DNA from: Isoetes taiwanensis
Taxonomy: Eukaryota; Streptophyta; Lycopodiopsida; Isoetales; Isoetaceae
NCBI GenBank assembly: GCA_021234155.1
Contig: JAJEKV010000060.1
Coordinates: forward strand, 248,001-312,000
DNA: 64,000 nucleotides
Direction: 5' to 3'
Positions 11,491 to 23,580 of the stretch are shown in pieces (the first letter of the stretch is position 1; every line of letters begins with the position of its first letter). The notes beneath the pieces are model-generated. The model saw only the letters and a program-made list of their open reading frames with translations. It was not told where the DNA came from and ran no database searches. The position numbers and the translations under genes were made by a program.

Positions 11491-12735
11491 TTGGCTATGT
11501 TGGTCACAACGGCTGGTCCCTAGAGTAACTTGGTTGCCTTGGAGTCTTGCATGAAGCCAAAACTGCATTCCAAGCTCGGTATAGCTGCCGAATTGGAGGA
11601 ACACGCCATATATCCACCTCGTGGCCCTACGTCGGAAAGGGGGTAATTTGGGGGTTGGTATGCCCGTGCAATGGATTTCCATTTTTTCTTTTTAGAGATG
11701 ATTCAGGGATTACGAGCTACCATTTCGACGGTGGGATTAGCAGATGGAGTGGTTTTTGTGCCCCAAAACCAAAACCCTACTAAATCCGTAGGGTTTAGGT
11801 TTCGGTAGCCTTCCCTGCCTTTAAAGTGGTTGAGCTTGCTTGCAAGATGGTTCCCAAAGGGTCTGAAGAGAGAACCCAAGAGAGAGAATAAAAAAACCCT
11901 CCAGGCACCTATTCCAAAGTTGCCCTTGGCGATGCTTCGTGACAAACCGGACAAGGTGCCAAATGCCCATGCCGAAAAGGCACGCCACGAAAATTTCGAC
12001 TATCGCGGTTGCTTCTAGAAGGCCATGGTTACCCTAGGGCACATGCATGAAGAGCCTTGCCCCGATCAATCGCCCCTACTTCCTTGTGCATGCTATGTTT
12101 AATTAAGACTAGCGCACGCACTACAAGCAAGGAGTGCATTGAGCGAAAGCTCGATTAATTGCATATAGCAAGTTGAGTTTGGCTATGTTGGTCACAACGG
12201 CTGGTCCCTAGAGTAAATTGGGCCTTGGAGTCTTGCATGAAGCCAAAACGCATTCCAATCCCTTATAGCTGCCGAATTGGAGGAACACGCCATATATCCA
12301 CCTCGTGGGCCCTCCTCGGAAAGGGGGTAATTTGGGGGTTGGTATGCCCGTGCAATGGATTTCTATTTTTTCTTTTGGAGATGATTCAGGTACACGAGCT
12401 ACCATTTGGACTGGTGGGATTAGCGAGATGGAGTGGTTTTGCTGCCCCCCAAAACCAAAACCCTACTAAATCTGTAGGGTTTAGGTTTCGGTAGCCTTCC
12501 CTGCCTTTAAGTGGTCGAGCACTTGCCTGCAGGGTTCCCACAAGGGTCTGAAGAGAGAACCCAAGAGAGAGAATAAAAAAACCGTCCCGAGGCACCTATT
12601 TTAAAGTTGCCCCTTGCGATGCTTCGTGACAACCGACAAGGTGCCACCGGCCATGCCGTAAAGGCACGCCACGAAATTTTGACTATGCAGTTGCTTCTAG
12701 AAGACCATGGTTACCCTAGGGCACATGCATGGAGA
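11491..12735. repeat. Tandem repeat, two copies of a unit of about 690 bp
   Basis: Copy 2 (11491-12178) and copy 3 (12179 to about 12735) begin with the same tttggctatgttggtcacaa. They share the module of copy 1 plus a second half with ggtctgaagagagaaccc, a cttcgtgacaa...gacaaggtgcc stretch and ccatggttaccctagggcac. Identity is about 90% by eye, with small indels that break every reading frame. Open frames here (for example 11547-11783 and 11830-12018) are therefore not genes. Confidence 0.85.
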
Positions 12736-13688
12736 GCCCTTATTTAACCCTAGTGTTTAACCCTTATTTATTAAGGCTCTTAGAAGCGAAATATGCTCAA
12801 TGATTCATCACATTTATCTTGAAAAAAGGCCATAGGGTAATAAATAGGAGATTCCTTGACACTTATGCTCTAGTAGAACTCCTCATCATGTCAAATATGC
12901 AAAGAAAAACCCAAATCATGCATAATAAAGGCTTTAAATAATCCTAACTCCTCTTTCAGACAAAATATGTGCATGCTCTGTGGATACTAAATAATATACC
13001 ACAAATTATGCATCGGGAAAAATAGTACAAACATGTACTTAGTCCAACCTAAAACTATACTACATATAATGGTAAGGAAACAAGGAAGAAAGCAATTCAT
13101 AAACCACATCATGCAACCAGAAAAAAAAAATCCATGTACATACCAGAGTTAAAAATTATAATTAAGAATTATGTTCTAAAAATAGTGCAAAAATAGATAT
13201 AGTAGTTGGAATTACTAGTTACTGTAAAAAAAATATGTTTGAAGTCACTAATGATTTTAAGGATTCAAACAAGTATATTAAGAAAGCAACAAGACAAACC
13301 AGCATAATAGACTACCAAAAAGCCTAGTAAATAAGCATGAGCCAAAAGCCATATCACACTCGCAAAATCGAACATGGTTTTTGAACTACCATGAAAAACC
13401 TCGAAGCATTAAAACTATGCAAAAAAAATATATATGATAATGATAACTACTATAGAAAATCATCTTAAATTATAATATTTAAAATGTACACTTAAAAGCC
13501 ACCTCCTAAACTAGTAATAATTTTAAGAAACTAATATAAGATATAAAATTAGTATAAGAGTCATGATCAAACTAATACTGATTCGTTAAACCATGGCCGA
13601 CATATAGTTTTTATTGACATTATGAATAGCATGTATTAAAAACCACGTGTATACTAGTTTCCATCACGATTATGAATGCAAGTTAATT
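12736..13688. other. AT-rich DNA with no feature seen
   Basis: Strongly A/T-rich DNA with many short A runs. I see no open frame of note, no obvious terminal repeats and no RNA gene. Confidence 0.5.
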
Positions 13689-14001
13689 TTTGGGGGCCTT
13701 GTGTAAACGGTTTTTTCCAGTTGGTTAAGAGCATGTTGGTTAGGAATATTACATTTGGTATCAGAGTAGGGCTCGAGTTCGAGTGATGGCATGTGACATG
13801 TAATTCTGCCGTGGAGGGGAAGTACGATATGGTTATGTCCACAGTGGAATAGAGGACGAGCATAGTTCTAGTGGGAGAGATTGAGTAGATCTTAGTGTCG
13901 CGTTCCTGAGACACCGGCATAAATGGGTAGAAGCGACTACTCATAAACGTCTAGATGGTTTTGCCTAGTTGGTCAAGGGCATGTTGGTTAGAAATGCTAC
14001 A
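13689..14001 (+). repeat. SINE- or MITE-like repeat, one copy plus a partial second head
   Basis: The copy starts with tttgggggccttgtgt (13689-13704). It carries a tRNA-like box A (agttggttaagagc, about 13719) and a weak box B (cgagttcgagt, about 13774), and ends at about 13953 with the tail shared with 7504-7573. A second head, tggttttgcctagttggtcaagggcatgttgg in pattern, follows at 13955-14001, so copies were joined head to tail. The box A/B match suggests a tRNA-derived SINE; the inverted ends inferred from the 7.5-kb copy suggest a MITE. I cannot decide between them. Confidence 0.45.
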
Positions 14002-15181
14002 ATGGGTGGCGCCTGCAGGCAGTATGTCCGCTCTATCTTTCAGACGTTAAGACCCTTCACCATTGTTTTCGCTTGTCCAAAGGTTCAGCCGGCATGGTTC
14101 TGGATATAAGGTTTATTGCAACACAGTGGATTGCCAATGTGTCCTCTTCGTTTCGTATCCCAATGCATGGTCCCCAACTAGAGAAAAGGCATTCCATCTT
14201 GGTTCAGGTTGGCTCATGTGGTCGATATGGGGGTGTTGCAGACGCCCCATTTTTTAACGCATCTACTCATCTGCTAGTAGTGTTATTGCGATGGCCCAAG
14301 TAAGATACTCATGGCTTATGAATGTTCCTCCCTTGAGCCAAAAGTGAGGGAACATATTTGAGTTCAGTATCTTCAAATTGGCTCTTATCATTAGTCTCCT
14401 ATTCTGAAGTAAGTACATTGTGCTTCAGGCGGCATCTTCTTCTGCTTACACAGTTATACGAGACATGTACATTATGTAATTTTATATCTTATTAATAAAC
14501 TTCTTGCTTTCGTCCTTCAAAAAAGGAGACTCTAAGACTTTCTCGATATAAGCTTCTATATCTGAATGTATTGTGAAAAAATCTTGAAGACTAGGTTCAA
14601 ACCTTCATATAACCTTCACATAATTAAAAATTTATCGTTCATAAAAAGATCCCCGGTGCGAGTATCAAAGACGTTCCATCTGGATAGTTCAACGTATCCC
14701 AGCCATTGCTTTACATTCCAAGGGCTGAAATCCCCTTAGGAAAGCATGGTTTGCATGCAATCATCACACTGCTTCTAGAGCACGACAACATTTTTGCTCC
14801 TAACGGCACATCTCTTTGCAGTTGTTACGATCTGTTAGCCCGTGTAGTTCAGTGATATGCTACACTAATCACTATTCATCGCGTGTCTTTAAGTGTAAGA
14901 TTTTGGACCTTGTATTCTTGTTGTACTCAGTATCTACGTGTCCTGAAAAGCCTGTTAAGCTGATCCTCCTGGCAACATGAGATCTTGTCTAAACTTGCAA
15001 AAAGACTAGATTTAGATTGGTATAAATAACTTACAAAAATGATAGCATAAGCTGGTGAAGAATTGAATCTTCCATTGAAGTAAAAAATACAACCAAACTC
15101 AATGGACAAATGCTTTGTTCAGGTACAGTTAATTCAATATATATTTAGATACAGTTATATATTGAAATTCAATATATTCAG
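14002..15181. other. Probable LINE 3' debris, then unannotated DNA
   Basis: At 14002-14526 a weakly coding-like plus strand is followed by attaataaacttcttgc and a short A run, which resembles a LINE 3' end, but no diagnostic motif is present. From 14527 to 15181 there is AT-rich DNA with no feature, apart from a short repeated attcaatatat motif near 15130-15180. Confidence 0.3.
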
Positions 15182-15442
15182 GTACAGGACAATTTTTTAC
15201 AGAAGTTTGTGTGTCCAACATTGGATTACTCGTCTTCACATACAGTTGAAGAAACAATCTCACAACTAGACATCACTGATGCATAGTTGCAGAAGGAGAC
15301 AGTTGATGTGCTGGAGTACTGTCTCAACAACTATCTTGTCTCAGCCTATTATGTCTTCAATGCTCCACAAGAGGTACAAAGGCAGTTGCTGGGCACCATT
15401 CCTGAAGACTCCAACCACTCTGAAATCTCCAATGACTCCTGA
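15182..15442 (+). pseudogene. Unrecognised exon fragment with one amber codon
   Basis: One frame stays coding-like for about 85 codons from about 15182 to a TGA at 15440-15442. It includes KFVCPTLDYSSSHTVEETIS, then a single in-frame TAG (15284-15286), then ETVDVLEYCLNNYLVSAYY and an acidic/Ser-rich end. An acceptor-like ttcag precedes the start. I do not recognise the protein. The codon usage and the amphipathic pattern on both sides of the TAG suggest a real C-terminal exon that acquired one nonsense change, or two exons separated at the ttgcag before 15293. Confidence 0.4.
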
Positions 15443-15609
15443 AAATACCATTGTACACCTTTTATAATATATATGACTTACTTTTCGTAATCTTGAGTAT
15501 TGATTCCAAGTAATGTCTCTAATACAACATCAAAATTTAAGATAAAGGTCCACCGCTACCGGGTGACCACAAGAATTGCTGAAATAATGAACAACTAGTC
15601 AAACCATTT

Positions 15610-18600
15610 TCAACCTTCATATGGTAGGTTGTCAAGGATCATCTGATGGGTGGCCTCCTCAAAGGAAAATCTGTTGGCATGGAATAAAATAACGGCTACG
15701 GTTAGCCAAATAGCTATTTTGCAGCATTTTTGCCAGAAAAATGGCTAAAGTAAATGGGAAGAAATACCAAAAATAAAAAAAATTTAGCCCAATTTTTTGC
15801 TGACCAAGTGAGATTCTATGTTAAATAGCCAAACGTCCACCTCTAGGAAGCTCCACCAGGACATCGATTAGCTAAACCTAAGAAAGAGTGGGCTTGAAAA
15901 AATGGATGGATTAGCCTACAAACTGACATCAAGACATTTATGAACTTTAAGAAATTACCAAGTAGGGTTCTATTTTTTCTTGTTCTAGGTATGAAGTTGA
16001 AGCATAGAGAGATGATTACATCCAGAAGGAACAATGTGCTCTTTTTTGTTGAGTTTTGAACATGTTTATGTAATAATTTATGTCTTTGTTGCTTAGAAAG
16101 CTTTTAGCAATGATTATAATTCAGTAAAAAAAATGTTATTGTGTCTTTATCCAAAGGCTTGGATTTTTCAAAATTAGCAAATGCAATGGCTAATATTTGC
16201 CTCTCCATTTTGTGAAGGTTTAGCCAAAGCCAGGAAATCATGATGGAGAAAAATCATCTAGTTTAGCCAAGCCTCAGAAAGTTCTATCTCCAATTTGAAG
16301 GTATTTTAGCCAAACCTATTTTGGCTACACCAAAATATAGGAGTAGTAATTTATTCCATGTCTGTTGGTACCGGGAATTTGATTCATCTCAAACTTGATT
16401 GCTGAGACATGATGACTGTAATGATAAGTAAGACCTTTGTTTTGGAGTATCTTCCAACTACCATCGGGTTGGATAGCATAGTATAAATCAGCCAACACAT
16501 ATTCATCGACATTGAAAGTCTGACCCCAACTGTCATGAACAATTTTGTCAAGAATATGCCTCAGCTTAACACATTCACCACATAGAAGTCTGCATTCTCT
16601 TGATTGCCTCCTCGGCTACAACTGCAAAATTGTCACCTTGCTCTATGTTTCCACTAAGCTATTCCCCATCACCTTGCCTCGTCGATTTCGTCATCAAGTG
16701 TTTCACCAGTAGACTTTATATGCTTCAGTGTCACATACTTCCAATTCTTCAACATGTGCCTATTCACACAACATGACCAGCTTCCCATCAAACAGTTACC
16801 ACAGAAACAACTTAAACCTCTATGAGCCACCCTTGTGGACGATTTGGCCATGTATATCCTGATGCTGTGTATTTTCTTGGTCCCTTCCACCTAGCACAGT
16901 CCAGCCGGTCTGTCATATCAACATCATCCTTTCCAATTAACCAGAAGTACATGCAAAGAGACATCAACAAGTATTGCAGTTCACAGACAGTCCAGAGGCA
17001 CAATACAGCATTACTCAACAGAATACAGCAGATGGAAGCATAATACCTTTTGATGTCCCGGTTGTTGGTACCTTCATTCCAACGAGCTGCGAATTCACAG
17101 GCATCAGCAGCACCCCTAAATCATCATACTTGAGCTACTCTCTAGTGAATGCCCCCTTAAGAACTGCCTCTTTTCCATCATGCTCTACCTTACCATGGGC
17201 TATCCCAAAGAAATTCCATAGTATTTCCTTCCCTAGCTCATTATGATATCTTGGTAGGAAATAGAATGGCCTGGCAGATTTGAAGTGGCTAGAACAACCA
17301 TCTGACCAAACTATATGCCTGGAGAATTCTACTCCATTTGAGACCAGCCATGAATTGTGCTTTTTAAGACAGTGCTACGCAAAAAGAGTGTCATGAATCT
17401 TGTCATCGCTTAAGTAAAAATGGGTTTCCTTCAATAGCTTTTTGATCCCAGAGCTTTTGTGTATCCTATACGTGATCTAGACGAGAATTGTTATCTGGTC
17501 ATTGTGCCAGTGCTGGCTCTGAACCTCTCTTTGTATTTTTATGCTGTAATTCTTTGAAAATCAATTATAGAAACAATGGTACCAACCATCTTGGATATTG
17601 TCCAGGCAACTCCTGAATTGCAGGGCCTGCCATCTAGCCCTGTATTTATGTGGCACAAATATCTTCGATGTGGAACACAAGTAGGAAATAAAATCTTTCA
17701 CTATCGTTCTCTTGTAAGACAATCTAAGAACTGGTTTTGGTTCTTTTTTTTTTTTTTCCTTGCCAGTTGAGGTCTCGTCTTGTGTTGCAGCTTCAGACTA
17801 TGTCCCATCAGCTGCTTTAGCTTTCTTATTTTTGTTTCCCTTCTTAGTGACATTGGATCTTTTCTTTTTGCTACCGCCTGGTACTTCCTTGGTAACACAG
17901 TCTGCAACTCCACCAGCATCTTCTGTATTCACTGGAATCTCTAGCAAGGTCTGCAGCATAAAACATAACATTAGTACAAGTTGAAAGCAGAAAAGCAAGA
18001 AAGCAGAATTCAGCGGATGCCAGCACATCTCAGCACGTTCAGCATGCAATAAAGACAGTTTTATCTTTTCAAATGTTTTCCATTCAAGCAAGAACTCATG
18101 ATCCTCTCTTTCTCTTGGACATATAGGAAGACTTTTTATTCCACAGCTCTGACATTTTTGCATCAAATGGTCATGTTTATACCATTCTTCACCCTTGCTC
18201 TTGTTGCAAACCACAACCCTCCAGAGCTCGCTGCTTGGGTCATATGTATGTTGGCTAGCCAGACACTTCTCACCAGGTCCACAAACCTCACAACAGCACT
18301 TGCATTCTTCACCATGAAATCCAGTTTTCGCTGATCTTAAAGCATTCAGGCCTACTCTGGCATACTCCAACTTCATATGGTATATGCAATAGCAGGTTTC
18401 CCTTTCTGATACTTTTTTTATATCACGGGGCTTTAACTTCTTGAAATCCTTTAAGCAAACAGGGTGTTCAGAGTGTGCCTTTTTGTATTGTTGAAAACGC
18501 TGCAGCTGAATGGTGGCCTTTGGTTAGAAATATTTTTACAAGAATTGGAGTTTTTGTATGGAAACTTATACATGTGTGACCTCCATAAGCTGCAAGGGAT

Positions 18601-19777
18601 AAGAAATTCGAAAGCCTGAGTCTCCAACAGTGTTCACAACATCCTTCTTGCAAGGAGAGACTCTGCTATTTTGTTTCCAGAATTCTGTAATGCTTTGCTT
18701 GCAAGCAGGGTGAGAGAATTACACCTCAACCTCCTTTGGAAGCTAGACCACAGACCATATCCAAGGACGGCTTCCCGATTTTCTTAATGCAGCAGTTGTA
18801 ATTGTTGTCCTCTTGGAATCTATCATACGAAATATTACACATTATTCAATGAACCTCAGATACAAGCGCCTAAGAGCATAAAAAAGCACAGATATAAAAT
18901 CAAGAAATAGATGTACCTAACAGCCCTGCCATAGTGGAATTGCATCGCGATTTTATGGATGAAGCCATCACCATTGTGGAGGTTCTGGCTCTCCAAATAT
19001 CATGGTTCGTTTGCCTCTTTGTGGCTAACATTGTCTATTTCAAGTTATTAAGCAGCACCTCCGCCTTGCACTCCTTTGGATTTGGAAAAATTCTAGGTTC
19101 TGAGATATTCATTCATGGTGATGAACCACCCCCTTCATCACATTGGCCTTAATTTTGGATGAATGCTTCTTGGTAAGCTTGTTGAAGTAATCAACTGTAA
19201 GCTTGGCTATTTCTTGCCTACATCTCATGCTCAGATCTTCCCGTTCAACTGCTGCTTGTTTCATCTTATTCCGTAATCTGGCATCTCTCTTTCTCTGTGC
19301 ATCCAATTTCTTGTAAATTGCAAAGGAAACTAGATCTTCATGCGATATCTCATGTGTTTCAATGAGATCCAACAAATCTGGAATAGTGTATTGGAATTCA
19401 TCTGGCCGAAAATTCAATGCTAAACGTGTGATTGCCTTCAGGCCGATATCAGGGAGCGCCGATATCAGGGAGAATAAGTGAATTGGAGGGAGAATTTGTG
19501 TGGGCCATGAGCTCGAAGTAGTTCGGGACTCGAATTTGAAACGTACCACCACTCGTGCAAAAATCCAACCAAAATCACTTAATCGTTTCTTAACAGTTCG
19601 TTGCTGAAGTGGACATGTGAGCACATGAAAGGCGTGGAAAAATTGATGGGCGGTTACACCCACCAGCACCCAAATTAAGCAAAAGCAAGGGTGCTTTAAG
19701 CGGGCTAAAACCCTGCTACAGCATACGTCCGAACGCATGCTTTTGATAACCACCAGCATACTTTTGCCTTTTAGCAC
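15610..19777 (-). pseudogene. Transposase-like gene, copy R2 (most complete)
   Basis: Read on the minus strand, the domain order is as follows. An N-terminal helical block (19109-19777) is followed by the FW/KDV block (about 18590-18830). Next comes a Cys-rich zinc-binding-like block with a Lys-rich tail (17798-18376). The region 17060-17540 carries FYLSDDKIHDTLF, WSDGCSSHFKS and NFFGIAHGK..HDG, acidic motifs resembling an RNase H-fold (DDE-type) transposase. A CFCGNC block lies at 16780-16850. The C-terminal block (about 16365-16560) contains VDEYVLADLYY. A MITE interrupts the next codons; across it the reading continues as FSFEEATHQMILDN to a TGA at 15610-15612. A TAG interrupts the frame at 17135-17137 (TRE*LKYDD). 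The family matches uncharacterised TE-derived plant and animal proteins (DUF7869-like, from memory). Introns are likely, but I did not fix their borders. Confidence 0.65.
15678..16360. mobile_element. hAT-like MITE inserted in the R2 gene
   Basis: The left end starts catggaataaaata and the right end is its inverted form (tttattccatg; 11 bp perfect, then imperfect). The element is flanked by the 8-bp duplication tctgttgg at 15670-15677 and 16361-16368. Many ttagcca/tggctaa motifs lie near both ends, typical of subterminal repeats. Removing the element and one duplication joins two stretches of the R2 protein in frame, which independently confirms the insertion. The 8-bp duplication fits the hAT superfamily. 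No coding capacity. Confidence 0.88.
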
Positions 19778-20636
19778 ATGAATGACTTATCATTTGTCAT
19801 AATCTAGTCACTCGTCATAAATTAAGTTTGTCAATCATGGCAAAATTATCTTTTTCATCACGTGTGACAAGTGATTTCATATTTGTCACGAGTGATAAAA
19901 TTCATTTATTGCCATTCAATTGGATCAAGTGAGGGATTTTGATTTTCGAGAAATGAACGTTGAGTGCCCTGGGATTAGCGCCTGGCTCTGGGGAAAACTT
20001 CCCAACCCTGATGGATGAGGCTTTGCTCGAAGCTGTTCTCCAGGGGTTGGGAATTACAAACATCCCCCTGGAATTCCAGGATTCTTTAGTTATCATAGAG
20101 AATTTGATTTCCATAGCAGTCGATTCTCGGTCTAGAATAGGTTTTTGCAGGTTTGGACTCAATTCGTTCTTCTTGTGCATTCTTTGCTTTGACAGATCTG
20201 GTTCTTTAAGGGTAGCGGCTCACAACTCTCAGCCTTTCCTGGGCCTTGGAAACAATTTTCATCGAAATCTTTTTATCATGAGCGCTCCCTTGGAATTTGG
20301 TACTGAACCTATCTATCATTGGGCATCCTTTCGACCTCCAGCCATCCCAACACATCAGGGATCTTGACGTGGTGGTCTGGAGGTACCTTGTCTCAAATCA
20401 GATTTGTTATTGGGCCCCGTGCCAGATCTAAGGGGCTGTCAGGGTAGGGTCGCTTTAGAGTCCTTATGATTTCATTTTTTACGATTCTCAGGTACGACCT
20501 GTCACACTGGGGTTTCTTGGAAAGGGGGAAATAATCATTGGCAGTTTATCCTTGCTTTGGTGGGAAAAAAGATAGGGAAAGTCTACGTTCTGTTAACGGT
20601 TGCCTCTTCGTCTTGATCCGTCGCTTCAATCTAATT
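17553..20636. repeat. Segmental repeat copy R2
   Basis: 17753-20636 is a near-identical copy of 1-2897, and 17553-19918 is the homologue of R3. To its left the transposase-like gene continues, so R2 sits in the most complete context of the three. To its right the shared L1 5' end continues into L1 ORF1, which R1 lacks. The near identity with R1 marks a recent duplication over about 17.75 kb. Confidence 0.9.
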
Positions 20637-23580
20637 TGGGTCCGGCAGCAATCCGATCACTATGAGAACCAAGGCTTCAACTTCAATCAATAAAAGTGAC
20701 AAGGAAGTAGAGGATGAAGAGTGGACACATATCTTCTGGTTGGACAGTAAAAGGGACAAAGTCTGGGAAACTCTGAAAGGGATTTACACAGGTCTAGAAA
20801 TTATAAGGGATCAGCAGAAAGCAGCAGCTTTCTGTATGGGGGTGCATGACGAGGTCGGTATTCTGGCATGCAAGGAAAAGATGGCTGCAATAGACAAGGA
20901 TTATCTGGATGGGAGAGCCAATGACAGAGATTGGGTCTGGAACACCTTCGGTTTTGTGCAGGAATTGGATAACACACTGTAAAAACTAATAACGGTAAAA
21001 CAAGGGCATACAGAGACAGATTGTTGCAGCCTTAAGAACAGTGTCTTCAGGGCATTCATGGACGAACTTTTAACAAAGGTTAAAAATCTAATCATCCAAT
21101 GGGACGGGATCAGAGAAACATCCAACGCTAGTATCAGGCTGATTAAAAGATGGGAAGAAGCAGAGGACCATGTCATTGAAAGAGAGAGAAAAATCTTCAA
21201 ATCAGGGCTTGCTCTAAATGAACCATTGGAAGGAATTACCACTTCTCTTGAAGTTTATCAGTTGAGAGGCAAGAAGACGGCAAAGAAGTGCGAGACAAAG
21301 ATTCAAATGGCTTCTTCAACCCGGAAGAGGTAAACTCATGTGACTGTGGGAACTGTGAGGAAGTCAAGCTCTCGGCGTTAAATATTACAAAGACGAAAAT
21401 TGGAGAGAACAAAATCAGTAATGCCATTCCTATACTCGGCAAGAACGACAAAGCAAAAGGTTCTTCCTATCCTCTTTCTTATAAAAATGTGCTTATGAAT
21501 GATGATAATCCCCCTGCTCAACCGACTGGTTCCGGGAGTCAGAAAGTGATCAGTAAGGATTTTATTGATTTATTTGGTGTTTTGGATGCTTTTGCTTCTG
21601 ACACGTTTTCTAAATATGCTATTCTCATCCACTTCTCGCGGAATTGCCCATCTCAAACTGAAGTCAAGAACTGGATCACTAAGGCTTAGCATATTCCAAT
21701 CATGTCTATCCTCAAGCTTGACAGTAGCACCTTCCAAATTGTCTGCAGAGATGAGCTTGGTGTTAAGCAGATCCTGAGAAGGAAGCTTGATCCTATAAAT
21801 AATGCCCCTTTCTATTTAATGAAATGGTCTCCAAATTTTATTTCGGGTATGGACGGAGAAATCCAAACTACTACATGGCTCTCATTTCCTAACCTCCCTC
21901 CAGCTTTTTGGACGCGATCTCATCTTATTGCCCTTTCAGAGTCCTTGGGGGAGGTCATTGAAGTCAATATACCCCAAACTAATTTTCCTTCAGTTTGTAT
22001 TTCTAAAAAAATTAGATCTAATTGGAAAAATAAAATCAAAATTAGGATAAAAAATGATGAATTCCTGAATTTGAATATTAGCTATTCAAAATGGCATGTC
22101 CAAGAGCTTAAAGATACCCCTAATCAAACTCAGCAGAAACAGGTCTGGATGCCAAAAGCCATGAACAAGGAAGCTAAACTGGATAACAGAAGTACAAAGA
22201 CTCAGGAAAATGAGCAGGATCACACCAATCCAATCACCCCTCTCTGGATGGCAAAACATCATAATGATCCAAAGGTGGAGATTTGTGACGATATGGTTGT
22301 CCTCATCAAAAATATTAAGCTCTCTGTTAGAGTAGACACAGATGACCTTATTTTCACTCTTCCTAAGATTCCTGAGTCCTATCAGCAAGAGGAGGATAAC
22401 ATATCTCAGCCAAGTATTGAAGATCTTTTGGACATAGAGGACAGAGGATGGAATATGGTAGAAAAACGGAAAGGCAGGGGTAAGAAGAAGCTCTACCTTG
22501 GCCCAACCAGATCAAGCCCGAGAAAGCAGACCATTCAAGCCAAGGGGGCTTTGGGTAAATACAGATACTGATGAATAGAGACATTAATTGTATTACCTGG
22601 AATCTCCAGGGAATTAACAGTAATATTAAAAGGGACAGACTTAAAGTTTGCCTTTCCTCCCTTAATCCGGACATTCTTTTTCTCCAAGAGCATAAAATTC
22701 ATGACTCAAACCATGAATTAATTATCAGTAGAACTCTCCCCCCCAATTATAGTATTTGGTCAATTCCTGCTAACGATTCTTCTGCAGGAATTGCGATAGC
22801 TTGGAAGAAAAATCTTGACATTTCTGATGTTTATATGATAAATGGCAGGGATGGTAGATGGCAGGTTCTTATGTGTTCATTCCTAGGGATCAAAATTGCC
22901 TTAGTTAATATCTATGCTTACAATAATCCTGTTGAAAGAATTGAAGTGTGGAAAAAAGTCAAGAGCAGTCTTGACAACATAGAATATGATGAATGCATCC
23001 TTGGGGGCGATCTTAACATGGTGATCAATAGCTTCATGAAGAACAAGAATTTTAGACCCCTGGGGAAGCAAGAGAAGGAAGTATGGCTTGACCTCACTCG
23101 CAGTCACAACTTAAACTTAGCTAGGACTAAGCCTGGCATCTTTAGTTGGACTGACAAAAGGGTTGACCCCACCCAATGCCTACATGACAGATTTTACCTT
23201 TCAGAGAATCTATGGAATGATAATTGCAGAGTCAACAATCTGGACTCTTTCAGATCACTATCCTCAACAGCTCAGGATAATGGCAAGCAATTCTGACAGG
23301 AAAAAAAGGAAAACTTACTTCAAGCTTAACAGTAATTTGCTTGAGCATGAGGAGTTCACTGATAGACTGCAGGTGGTCATTGCCAAATTCCCCAAACCTA
23401 CTGGAAAATCCGGCTGGATGTATTGGTGGATCCGAGTTGCTAAAGCAATCAAGGAATGGCTCAAGGACTGGGGTAAAGCAATTCATTACAATAAGATATC
23501 CTCACTTCAAAATTTGAGAGACACTCTAGTCAATCCCAATTGCTTGACTTCTTCAGTTGGTTTTAGAGCTTTTGGTGACC
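19919..23580 (+). mobile_element. L1-type LINE, 3' truncated (no reverse transcriptase)
   Basis: About 740 bp of 5' region is followed by ORF1 (20662-22571) and the start of ORF2 with an apurinic endonuclease domain (22571 onward). The element stops at about 23560-23590, where the opposite-strand transposase-like gene begins, so reverse transcriptase, tail and poly-A are missing. LINEs normally lose their 5' end on insertion. Loss of the 3' end suggests a later deletion or the insertion or joining of the neighbouring element. Confidence 0.8.
20662..22571 (+). pseudogene. L1 ORF1, gag-like (DUF4283-type) protein, broken
   Basis: The N-terminal part (20662-20982) is open and charged, followed by coiled-coil-like frames (21058-21333). 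A further frame (21288-21689) runs into 21702-22571 through a single in-frame TAG at 21687-21689. The region around that TAG, with KYAILIHFSRNCPS before it and LMKWSPNF after it, matches the DUF4283 domain usual in plant L1 ORF1 proteins, which bind the element's RNA. The last part is Lys-rich and ends exactly at ORF2: the TGA stop and the ATG of ORF2 overlap as TGATG. Frame breaks near 20982 and 21300, plus the TAG, make it non-functional. Confidence 0.7.

Noticed and set aside
11547-12018. Short ORFs in the tandem repeat
   Set aside because: The three repeat copies have different indels, so no frame is conserved between them.
13751-13770. Second retrotransposon primer-binding site (ttggtatcagag)
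   Set aside because: Resembles the iMet primer site, but it sits inside the small repeat family with no LTR end (CA) before it.
13708-13784. Functional tRNA gene
   Set aside because: Box A and a weak box B are present, but no acceptor stem or anticodon arm can be folded; it is a repeat.
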